In this document: one piece after another, positions 1-4,549 of the stretch
How the letters are laid out: every line of letters begins with the position of its first letter
Position numbering within the stretch: position 1 is the stretch's first letter
Assembly (NCBI GenBank): GCA_021828925.1
Contig: JAJZCT010000256.1
Coordinates: 1 to 5,672 of the forward strand
Length of the DNA stretch: 5,672 nucleotides
Direction: 5' to 3'
Source of the DNA: Planctomycetota bacterium
GTDB lineage: Bacteria; Planctomycetota; Phycisphaerae; WQYP01
Translations under genes and position numbers: made by a program
Notes under the pieces: generated by a model
What the model saw: the letters and a program-made list of their open reading frames with translations, nothing else
Database searches by the model: none
What the model was told of the DNA's origin: nothing

Positions 1-108
1 AAGCGCAAAAGATAAGCAGGCGGAAAGGCTCGTAGTACCGAGGAAGCCGGGTAATGCCGGTGGAGGGAAGGGGCCGTGGTTTCAGGGTGCGACCCAAGCG
101 ACAAGGAC

Positions 109-115
109 GAGGTGA
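109..115 (+). promoter_or_regulatory. Ribosome binding site of intron ORF
   Basis: GAGGTGA lies 6 nt before ATG 122. This favours ATG 122 over an in-frame TTG at 116, which would directly abut the site. Confidence 0.7.
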
Positions 116-121
116 TTGCCC

Positions 122-1444
122 ATGGGGCTTGAAACACCAACACAAATCCGGACGTTGCAGCGGAAGCTATACTGCAAGGCCAAGCAAGAGCCGACGTTTC
201 GTTTCTACAGCCTTTACGACAAGGTGTATCGGACAGACATTCTGGCACATGCGTACTATCTGGTGAAAGCCAATAAAGGTAAGCCGGGTGTGGACAACCA
301 GACGTTCGAGGACATCGAGAAGTATGGGCTGCATCGTTTCCTGGCTGAACTCCAGGAAGAACTCAAGGCGGGGCGATACCGCCCGCAAGCAGTGCGTCGG
401 GTGATGATTCCCAAGGCCAACGGCGGCGAACGCCCCTTGGGGATACCGACGATCCGCGACCGGGTGGCGCAAACCGCGGCCAAATTGGTGCTCGAGCCGA
501 TCTTCGAGGCGGACTTCACCGAGGACGCCTACGGTTACCGTCCCGAACGCAGTGCTCAACAGGCTGTGGCGGCGGTGCATGAAGGCCTGAAAGCCGGATA
601 TGTTCAGGTGGTGGATGCCGATCTGTCGAAATATTTCGACACGATCCCGCATGGGACGTTATTGCGGAGCATCGCACGGCGGGTCAGCGATGGTCGGATA
701 TTGCATCTGATCAAACAATGGCTGACCGCACCAGTCGAAGAACGCAATGAACGCGGCAAACCGATCCGCCGGAGCGCCGGCAGCCGAGGCACGCCACAGG
801 GCGGGGTTATCTCGCCGTTGCTGGCGAACATTTACATGCGACGCTTTCTCAAGGCTTGGGAGCAGCGTGGATCGCAACGGCGTCCGCCCTCGCGGATCGT
901 CAACTACGCCGATGACTTTGTGATCCTCTGTCGCGGACAGGCCGAAGAGGCCATGGCTGAGGCAGGTGCGATACTGGAAGCCATCGGGCTGACGCTCAAC
1001 GAACGCAAGACACGGGTGTGCCGGGCGTGGCGGGAGTCGTTCGACTTTCTGGGTTACAGTTTTGGAGTTCAGTACGCTTTCGGGGGAGGCCGCAAGTACC
1101 TTGGGGCCTATCCTTCGGCCAAGAATCTCAAACGGATCAAAGAGACGATCCGCGAGATGACGGGGCCGCAAACGGAGCGACAGGATACAACGGAACTGAT
1201 CGGAGCCATCAACCACCGTCTGCGTGGCTGGAGCCAGTACTTCAACTACGGTTCCTTATGGAAAGCGTATGGGGAGCTGGACAAGTTCACACAGGAACGT
1301 GTGCGTTGTTGGCTGGCACGCAAGCACAAGCTGGATACGCGGGGTGAAAGACGATTCCCCGCAAAGTACATCTACTCCACACTGGGGTTGATCAATATTC
1401 CAAAGGTGCTGGCGGCGCGGCGTATGCCTTGCGGAGGAGCCTGA
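122..1444 (+). CDS. ltrA: Group II intron reverse transcriptase/maturase
   Basis: This intron-encoded protein binds its own intron RNA, helps it fold and splice (maturase), and reverse transcribes it into target DNA. It is 440 residues from ATG 122. Visible RT motifs in order are the N-terminal KGKPGVD at about 53-59; RPLGIPTIRDR after residue 100; the motif-3 catalytic Asp in DADLSKYFD (165-173, D167); GTPQGGVISPLLAN from residue 223; and YADD at 262-265 with the other two catalytic aspartates. A maturase/domain X segment follows, with LRGWSQYFNYG around 367-377. The protein ends about 60 residues later with no Cys-rich HNH endonuclease domain, so it is an endonuclease-free type. No frameshift or stop interrupts it and all RT catalytic residues are present, so it is probably functional. 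The stop lies only 5 nt before domain V, so the last codons also form part of the intron RNA. The symbol is the generic one; I have not assigned a phylogenetic class. Confidence 0.95.
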   Translation: MGLETPTQIRTLQRKLYCKAKQEPTFRFYSLYDKVYRTDILAHAYYLVKANKGKPGVDNQTFEDIEKYGLHRFLAELQEELKAGRYRPQAVRRVMIPKANGGERPLGIPTIRDRVAQTAAKLVLEPIFEADFTEDAYGYRPERSAQQAVAAVHEGLKAGYVQVVDADLSKYFDTIPHGTLLRSIARRVSDGRILHLIKQWLTAPVEERNERGKPIRRSAGSRGTPQGGVISPLLANIYMRRFLKAWEQRGSQRRPPSRIVNYADDFVILCRGQAEEAMAEAGAILEAIGLTLNERKTRVCRAWRESFDFLGYSFGVQYAFGGGRKYLGAYPSAKNLKRIKETIREMTGPQTERQDTTELIGAINHRLRGWSQYFNYGSLWKAYGELDKFTQERVRCWLARKHKLDTRGERRFPAKYIYSTLGLINIPKVLAARRMPCGGA

Positions 1445-1449
1445 TCCGA

Positions 1450-1482
1450 GAGCCGGATGCGTTAATTGCGCCCGTCCGGTTC
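1450..1482 (+). ncRNA. Group II intron domain V
   Basis: This is the catalytic hairpin of the intron. GAGCCGGA (1450-1457) pairs perfectly with TCCGGTTC (1475-1482). The catalytic triad AGC is at 1451-1453, and the two-nucleotide CG bulge at 1473-1474 is in the expected place. The upper stem is G1459-C1471, C1460-G1470, G1461-C1469 and T1462-G1468 around a short A/T loop, with a T-C mismatch at its base. The 33-nt size is within the family norm of about 34. Its intact state supports a splicing-competent intron. Confidence 0.9.
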
Positions 1483-1485
1483 GAT

Positions 1486-1595
1486 GAGCGGGAAGTGGAA
1501 ACGGAGCACGGCTGGGATACTGAGGCACCGGCAACCGAAAGGGCCGGTAAACCGCTGTGCCCAACCTAAACCACCGCGCCACTTTTCGACTCTAC
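1486..1595 (+). ncRNA. Group II intron domain VI, extended, with branch A and 3' end
   Basis: GAG-C-GGGAAGTGG (1486-1498) pairs with CCACTTTTC-G (1579-1588) and CTC (1590-1592), leaving A1589 bulged. That A is the predicted lariat branch point, and the intron then ends CTCTAC after it. The basal helix is 13 bp with two G-T wobbles. About 80 nt sits between the arms, far more than the small loop of a typical domain VI. It includes a second hairpin, ACCGGC (1527-1532) with GCCGGT (1543-1548), capped by CC-GAAA-GG (a GNRA tetraloop) with a two-A bulge. GCAC 1506-1509 can also pair with GTGC 1557-1560. The pairing is read by eye; no folding energy was calculated. Confidence 0.75.
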
Positions 1596-1810
1596 CCGAT
1601 TGTGAAGGGGCTACTATCCATGATAAGGGTTGATTTGCTGGTTGTCTAACGGTGAAATGCCATGTAATTATGTCAATATGTGGAGAAATTTCGGCGTCTT
1701 ATGCTCGCCGGTGGGCGACAAATTCCCGCCCTGCTCGCATCGGGGGCGCAGATGCCGGGGCGGCATTCTACGGTTCGCATTTTCGCGAGCGGTCAAGCCG
1801 CTTTGCGAAC
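1596..1810 (+). other. Exon-side DNA without a convincing gene
   Basis: This is the DNA between the intron 3' junction and the recognisable RHS fragment. Short open stretches exist in all three forward frames, but none gives a recognisable protein and none has a good start signal. It contains a perfect hairpin ATGCCG-GGG-CGGCAT (1752-1766) and most of a second inverted repeat (1782-1809). It may be the degraded 5' part of the RHS gene or the old intron target locus. Confidence 0.5.
1782..1809. repeat. Imperfect inverted repeat (28 nt)
   Basis: TTCGC (1782-1786) pairs with GCGAA (1805-1809), and inside it AGCGG (1788-1792) pairs with CCGCT (1798-1802) around a TCAAG loop. One G on the left and TT on the right are unpaired between the two stems. 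There is no U-tract, so it is not a standard terminator. Its role is unknown. Confidence 0.5.
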
Positions 1811-2152
1811 ATGGATTTCAACGACCGGCAGTCGCGGATCACCAGCGGCACAGATTCTGGTTCCAACCTCCTGACATCCATGACGACCTATTCCGATGAT
1901 TATGTACTGGCATACAACTACACCAACGCCACCGATGCAGCCCTGGGCCGGCCCACCAGCATCAGTGATTCCACCGGCACCTTGGCCAGCTTCGTTTACA
2001 TTGGCACCGGCACGCAGGAGTTGAACCAAACCGACAACCAAGCCGGCATCAGTCTGGTCGTTACACTTAATCAGTTTGGCCAGGTGTACAATCAGGATTG
2101 GACCATTTACGTTCACCGACGGCCGTTGGCGGGTACTACTCCCCTCGGCTAG
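1811..2152 (+). pseudogene. RHS/YD-repeat protein fragment
   Basis: Intact RHS proteins are large secreted or surface proteins built of tandem YD repeats that form a beta-cocoon, often around a toxin. Here only about 110 codons remain. Recognisable pieces are the repeat-like ALGRPTSISDSTGTLASFVY and, further on, LNQFGQVYNQDW, which resembles the common RHS phrase for DRFGRVVDQ-W. The classical Tyr-Asp dipeptides and tandem periodicity are largely lost. The frame can be extended upstream to GTG 1652 (a stop lies at 1631-1633), but residues before about 1811 look unrelated. It stops at TAG 2150-2152, 10 nt before the PIN ATG. There is no export signal or full repeat array, so I treat it as a decayed remnant. 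The identification rests on remembered similarity; a small independent protein is possible. Confidence 0.5.
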
Positions 2153-2155
2153 AAT
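2126..2155 (+). promoter_or_regulatory. Candidate sigma70-type promoter of the PIN pair
   Basis: TTGGCG (2126-2131, 4 of 6 to the -35 consensus) and TAGAAT (2150-2155, 5 of 6 to the -10) are separated by 18 nt. Transcription would start around 2161-2163, at or next to the PIN ATG, predicting a leaderless message. This agrees with the absence of a Shine-Dalgarno sequence there. It overlaps the end of the RHS fragment. It is a visual match only. Confidence 0.4.
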
Positions 2156-2162
2156 TGCCAAA

Positions 2163-2657
2163 ATGATGCAGCGGGAAAAGCAAAGAATTTATGTCGATAC
2201 GTCCGTCATCGGCGGCTGCCTGGATCAGGAATTCGCCGTGGAATCACGCCGTTTAATGGACCTTATTCGCAAAGGCCGGCTGATGCTGGTGATCAGTCAG
2301 ATTGTCCTCGATGAACTGGCGACGGCTCCAATGCGCGTTCGCGCGGTTCTGGAATCGTTGTCGCCGGAACACATTGAATATGCGGTCTTAAGCTTGGAGG
2401 TCATCGCCCTGCGGGACGCCTACCTCACCGCCGGGGTTGTGGGGCCCAGATGGAAGGAGGATGCGCTGCATGTGGCGGCGGCCAGCGTCACCGGAGTGGA
2501 TGCCATCGTGTCGTGGAATTTCAAGCATATTGTTCGCCTTGATCGGATCAATGCGTATAATATGGTCAATGAGAGCCGGGGATTCCGGCGGTTAACCATT
2601 GTGACTCCATTGGAGGTGACCCGTGCCTTCTTCGAGGAAGATTCGCAAGACATTTAG
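2163..2657 (+). CDS. PIN-domain protein, probable VapC-like toxin ribonuclease
   Basis: PIN-domain proteins are Mg2+-dependent ribonucleases; many act as toxins that cleave tRNA or rRNA and are held inactive by a partner protein. This one is 164 residues from ATG 2163. The PIN signature is clear: YVDTSVIGG with D12 at the end of strand 1, VLDELA with E51, KEDALHVAAA with D100, and GVDAIVSWNFKHI with D113, where N119 occupies the position that is often the last Asp. These would form the metal-binding acidic cluster. The YVDTSVIGG...SWNFKHIV pattern belongs to a group of stand-alone bacterial PIN proteins usually followed by a small partner gene, which is also the case here (35-nt overlap). The frame is open upstream to TTG 2076, but PIN homology begins just after 2163 and the upstream codons fall in the RHS fragment. 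ATG 2166 is an equally possible start. The ribonuclease target is unknown. Confidence 0.85.
   Translation: MMQREKQRIYVDTSVIGGCLDQEFAVESRRLMDLIRKGRLMLVISQIVLDELATAPMRVRAVLESLSPEHIEYAVLSLEVIALRDAYLTAGVVGPRWKEDALHVAAASVTGVDAIVSWNFKHIVRLDRINAYNMVNESRGFRRLTIVTPLEVTRAFFEEDSQDI
2612..2619 (+). promoter_or_regulatory. Ribosome binding site of the antitoxin-like gene
   Basis: GGAGGTGA lies inside the end of the PIN gene; its GGAGG core is 6 nt before GTG 2623. It decides the unusual GTG start and implies coupled but independently initiated translation of the second protein. Confidence 0.75.
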
Positions 2658-2835
2658 CGCTGTGGCGTTCAAGCACAAGGTGCAGGAAGACATCTACGCA
2701 GAGACTAAGACTTTAAGCCCAAGCGAAGAAATCGCATACTTCGATCGCCAGGCACGGAAGGGTCCTTTTGCATCGCTTTGGCGGCGATTGGAGCGGAGCC
2801 GAAGGCAGTCGCCAATCAGAGGCAAGCTCAAGTAA
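2623..2835 (+). CDS. Small basic protein, putative antitoxin of the PIN toxin
   Basis: This 70-residue protein overlaps the PIN gene by 35 nt in another frame and starts at GTG 2623 behind a strong ribosome binding site. The core, about residues 11-58, reads as two helices: FKHKVQEDIYAETKTLSP, then SEEIAYFDRQARKGPFASLW, followed by an Arg-rich tail (RRLERSRRQSPIRGK). The pattern of a K-rich N-terminus, an IYxETKxLSPxEEIxYF motif and a GPF...W end matches small proteins I have seen encoded next to this kind of PIN protein. It has no obvious AbrB, RHH or Phd DNA-binding domain, so whether it autoregulates is unclear. Antitoxin function is inferred from position and size. The order (toxin first) is the reverse of most VapBC loci. 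Confidence 0.72.
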   Translation: MPSSRKIRKTFSAVAFKHKVQEDIYAETKTLSPSEEIAYFDRQARKGPFASLWRRLERSRRQSPIRGKLK

Positions 2836-2974
2836 AATCCCGGCATGGTGGATCGCGGGCGCGCTAATTTTGTGAGAAGAAGCGGTCTTGCCGAGCTTGG
2901 GGAAATTTGAAAGTTGTAAGCAAGAAATGAATGATGATCGTTAATGGTAACGCTTGCCGAAACAACTTCCACTT

Positions 2975-3027
2975 GGTGCCGGCGGCGGCACCGGACCGCA
3001 GACCTCCTGTCTGCCGCTGCAGCGGCA
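2975..3027. repeat. Cluster of three adjoining palindromes
   Basis: First, GGTGCCG (2975-2981) pairs with CGGCACC (2986-2992) around GCGG. Second, GCAGAC (2998-3003) pairs with GTCTGC (3009-3014) around CTCCT. Third, TGCCGCTGCAGCGGCA (3012-3027) is a perfect 16-nt palindrome sharing three bases with the second. Such closely packed GC-rich palindromes in a spacer resemble REP-type intergenic repeats. There is no following T-run, so it is not a plain terminator. Confidence 0.65.
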
Positions 3028-3069
3028 TTCACGGATCAGAGATTTGGAAATCCCTATGTTTTGCTCAGT

Positions 3070-3090
3070 GGTCATTGCTCATTGGTTATT
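3070..3090 (+). repeat. Three degenerate tandem heptamers
   Basis: The heptamers GGTCATT, GCTCATT and GGTTATT follow each other directly. They resemble the short heptamer tandem repeats seen in spacers of some bacterial genomes. Three imperfect copies could also be chance. Confidence 0.35.
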
Positions 3091-3104
3091 AGTCGCAGCG
3101 CGGC

Positions 3105-3140
3105 CCGGCTCTTAAGCAAATATTCTGCTAAGCAGCCCGG
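3105..3140 (+). promoter_or_regulatory. Bulged stem-loop upstream of small ORF
   Basis: CCGGCTCTTAAGC (3105-3117) pairs with GCTAAGCAGCCCGG (3127-3140) as 12 bp with three single-base bulges (A3114, C3133, C3138) and a 9-nt A/T loop. It ends 10 nt before the AAGGGGG ribosome binding site of the next ORF. It is not followed by a run of T, so a leader structure or attenuator-like element is as likely as a terminator. Function unknown. Confidence 0.4.
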
Positions 3141-3163
3141 TCGCGATTAAAAGGGGGAAAGTC

Positions 3164-3406
3164 ATGGGATCAATATCTGGGGATGGCCACGCGCGGGGGG
3201 ATATTGGTGTCAATGAGAATCATCAGCCGTCCCGGAGTAAAAACTCTCGCGGCTGGCGTCGATTTTGTGCCCATGCGACGTGGTTGTCATTTATAGGGGA
3301 TAATGGTAATATTAAGGGTTCGTCAGGGCATGAAAGATATGCTTTTATGAACCTTGATGACTTTGCTGGAATTGTTACAACAGAGGAAATCGGGTTTAAC
3401 ACATGA
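3164..3406 (+). CDS. Hypothetical 80-residue ORF, possible leader or coupled gene
   Basis: I do not recognise this protein. In favour of it being real: a good ribosome binding site (AAGGGGG, 3151-3157, 6 nt before ATG 3164), and a stop codon that overlaps the next gene's start as ATGA (3403-3406), the classic sign of translational coupling. Against it: the polar, Gly/Ser/Asn-rich sequence has no domain, signal peptide or membrane segment, and a promoter-like sequence for the next gene lies inside it (3284-3312). The C-terminal part (MNLDDFAGIVTTEEIGFNT) looks the most protein-like. It may be a short upstream ORF controlling the alpha-CTD gene, or a chance ORF in that gene's leader. Confidence 0.35.
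   Translation: MGSISGDGHARGDIGVNENHQPSRSKNSRGWRRFCAHATWLSFIGDNGNIKGSSGHERYAFMNLDDFAGIVTTEEIGFNT
3284..3312 (+). promoter_or_regulatory. Candidate promoter for the TPR/alpha-CTD gene
   Basis: TTGTCA (3284-3289, 5 of 6) and TAATAT (3307-3312, 4 of 6) are separated by the ideal 17 nt, in a locally A/T-rich stretch. It would give a leader of about 80-85 nt before ATG 3403. Use of this promoter would exclude the small ORF at 3164 from most transcripts. Confidence 0.4.
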
Positions 3407-4332
3407 CGACCACAACCGCCGCCCCAATCGTAAATACACCCACGCCGCGCGACGCCGGCAAGGCCAAGTCTCTTTTTGAGCAGGCTATGAAGTTGGCGCA
3501 CGCCGGCAATATCGTGCAAGCCGCTGAGAAGTTGGAAGAAGCCCATCAGGCTGATCCGGAAAATGAAGATATCGCATTCAAGCTGGCGTATTACGCTGAT
3601 CTTCTCGGCGATGATGAATTGTCGCTTTCCATTTATGAATCGCTGGCGCAGCATCAACCCACGCGTGAAGGCGTGCTGTTGAATCTTTCCGTGCTGTATG
3701 AAGATGCCGGATATTATGATGAAGCGGAAGAATGCCTGCACCGGCTTCTGTCAGTCAAGCCCAATAATCCGCATGGACGCATGTATTATGAGCATGTGGA
3801 TAGCTCCATGTATATGGAAGTGCAGGATGATTCTGATAAACGCATTCTGCCGCGCAATATGCTTCTGGAATTGCCCACCACTGATTTTGAACTTTCCGTG
3901 CGTGCCCGCAACTGCCTGAAGAAAATGAATATCCGGACGCTGGGTGATCTGGTGCGCACCAGCGAGGCCGAGCTTATCAGCTATAAGAACTTTGGGGAAA
4001 CCAGCCTGGATGAAATTCGGGAAATGCTTTCCAAGAAAGGCCTGCGACTGGGTCAGGCGGTGGATGAAGCCCGGCAGCAGCAGCGGCAGGAGTTGATTAA
4101 ACAAGTGGCCGCCAAGGTGCCAGAAGCAGTATTGAATAAACTGGTCACGGAAATGGACCTTTCCGTTCGCGCCAGCAAGGCATTGCAACGCCTGGGCATC
4201 AACACGTTGGGCGATTTGGCCAGCCGCACGGAAGCGGAACTCATGGGTGTGAAAAACTTCGGTCAGACCAGCTTGGAAGAAGTTAAGCAGAAGCTCACTG
4301 AGTTCGGACTGTCTTTACGTCGCGTTGAGTAG
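3403..4332 (+). CDS. TPR protein with two RNA polymerase alpha C-terminal domains
   Basis: This 309-residue cytoplasmic protein lacks the alpha N-terminal assembly domain, so it is not RpoA itself. Residues 19-125 form about three TPR-like helical hairpins (e.g. AGNIVQAAEKLEEAHQADPE; LYEDAGYYDEAEECLHRLL). Two alpha-CTD-like helix-hairpin-helix domains follow at about 161-217 and 249-307, each with an LSVRA...LGDL...EL...KNFG-TSL-E core, joined by a Gln/Arg-rich linker (221-240). Compared with E. coli alpha-CTD, the R265 equivalent is kept in both (R167, R256), as are G296, S299 and E302; the N268 equivalent is kept only in the first (N170; K259 in the second), and K298 is Thr in both. DNA or UP-element binding, or contact with transcription factors, is therefore plausible but altered. 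I recall such proteins from planctomycetes with no known function. The start is fixed: an in-frame TAA lies at 3397-3399. No close Shine-Dalgarno is seen (GAGGAAA ends 13 nt upstream), suggesting coupling or a weak site. Confidence 0.88.
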   Translation: MTTTTAAPIVNTPTPRDAGKAKSLFEQAMKLAHAGNIVQAAEKLEEAHQADPENEDIAFKLAYYADLLGDDELSLSIYESLAQHQPTREGVLLNLSVLYEDAGYYDEAEECLHRLLSVKPNNPHGRMYYEHVDSSMYMEVQDDSDKRILPRNMLLELPTTDFELSVRARNCLKKMNIRTLGDLVRTSEAELISYKNFGETSLDEIREMLSKKGLRLGQAVDEARQQQRQELIKQVAAKVPEAVLNKLVTEMDLSVRASKALQRLGINTLGDLASRTEAELMGVKNFGQTSLEEVKQKLTEFGLSLRRVE

Positions 4333-4383
4333 AACCGGCTGCGGCGGGCCGGCCTGAGGCGGCTACAGTCGGGTGAGCTTATA

Positions 4384-4446
4384 GGTACCGCCGGCGTCCC
4401 GCCTGCTTTTGTCGTATTTTCGATGCAGGCAAGATGCCTGCAGTAC
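4384..4446. repeat. Paired short hairpins with GTAC ends
   Basis: Two hairpins of the same design stand side by side: GCCGGC-GTCCC-GCCTGC (4390-4406) and GCAGGC-AAGAT-GCCTGC (4425-4441), bounded by GTAC at 4385-4388 and 4443-4446. GCCTGC at 4401 is also complementary to GCAGGC at 4425, so the two halves can pair alternatively. The 6-bp stem and 5-nt loop match the hairpin GCAGAC-CTCCT-GTCTGC at 2998-3014. This looks like a REP-like intergenic repeat family. Confidence 0.5.
4390..4410 (+). terminator. Possible intrinsic terminator of the alpha-CTD gene
   Basis: GCCGGC (4390-4395) pairs with GCCTGC (4401-4406) around GTCCC with one C-T mismatch, followed directly by TTTT and, after GTCGTA, a second TTTT. 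The stem is short and the T-run brief, so termination would be partial. The same stem sequence also belongs to the repeat described next. Confidence 0.35.
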
Positions 4447-4536
4447 AACCGATTCCATTGCCTCTTCGTCCCGTTGCGTGGGGATCGGAGTGTAGTGTTT
4501 GCAAAACATCCTCCACGCCTGTTGGCACTTTACCGC

Positions 4537-4543
4537 AAAGGGG
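4537..4543 (+). promoter_or_regulatory. Ribosome binding site of the SpoIID-domain gene
   Basis: AAAGGGG lies 6 nt before ATG 4550. It supports that start, which is also the one that gives a lipoprotein signal peptide. Confidence 0.6.
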
Positions 4544-4549
4544 TCATGG

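Larger units (their letters stand above)
1..1595 (+). mobile_element. Group II intron, 3' part (5' end outside window)
   Basis: This is a self-splicing retroelement made of a catalytic RNA plus its own reverse transcriptase/maturase. The visible parts are 121 nt of RNA before the ORF, the ORF (122-1444), domain V (1450-1482), a 3-nt linker (GAT, 1483-1485) and domain VI with a bulged branch-point A at 1589. The 3' end is placed after C1595 because group II introns end in AY and the branch A normally lies 7-8 nt before the end; A1589 is the seventh base counted back from C1595. Short hairpins upstream of the ORF (for example GGGT-GCG-ACCC at 85-95) fit the distal domain I-IV region, but I cannot assign them to named domains. 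No GUGYG 5' boundary can be placed, and most of domain I must lie upstream of base 1. The flanking DNA after 1595 is gene-poor and holds an RHS relic, a tolerant landing site. Confidence 0.88.
2836..3163 (+). other. Intergenic region rich in inverted repeats
   Basis: No credible gene is seen here. From left to right it holds a weak CCCG/CGGG pairing just after the antitoxin stop, a hairpin CGTTA-ATGG-TAACG (2939-2952), a cluster of three adjoining palindromes (2975-3027), three degenerate heptamers (3070-3090) and a bulged stem-loop (3105-3140). Those worth a separate look have their own entries. No good U-tract terminator closes the PIN pair. Confidence 0.6.
4333..4549 (+). other. Intergenic region between alpha-CTD and SpoIID genes
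   Basis: No gene is supported here. It has a short stem CCGGC/GCCGG (4335-4339 with 4348-4352) immediately after the stop, two 6-bp hairpins (4390-4441), and an A/T-containing stretch leading to the SpoIID ribosome binding site. I found no convincing promoter with acceptable spacing. Confidence 0.55.

Noticed and set aside
86..91. GGTGCG near 86-91 as a possible intron 5' boundary (GUGYG)
   Set aside because: It lies too close to the ORF for domains I-III to fit downstream of it; the true 5' end must be outside the window.
116..121. TTG start two codons upstream for the intron RT
   Set aside because: It abuts the GAGGTGA site with no spacing; ATG 122 has proper spacing.
167..1216. Long antisense open frames opposite the RT gene
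   Set aside because: They mirror the codon structure of the certain RT gene, have no motif, and lack start signals.
1644..1650. GTCTAAC resembling an integron attC core-site box
   Set aside because: No matching GTTRRRY partner at a suitable distance and no attC-like fold, so one heptamer is chance.
1630..1899. Other open frames on the + strand after the intron (e.g. from 1680)
   Set aside because: Arg/Pro/Ser-rich translations with no recognisable motif; they overlap one another and look like GC-rich noise.
2076..2162. Upstream extension of the PIN gene to TTG 2076
   Set aside because: The added residues do not belong to the PIN fold and lie in the RHS fragment; no ribosome binding site is seen.
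2839..2870. Possible terminator after the antitoxin gene
   Set aside because: Only a 4-bp CCCG/CGGG stem with a long loop, and the nearby TTTT is not adjacent to it.
4474..4498. TTGCGT / TAGTGT as a promoter for the SpoIID gene
   Set aside because: Spacing is only 13 nt and both boxes match poorly.
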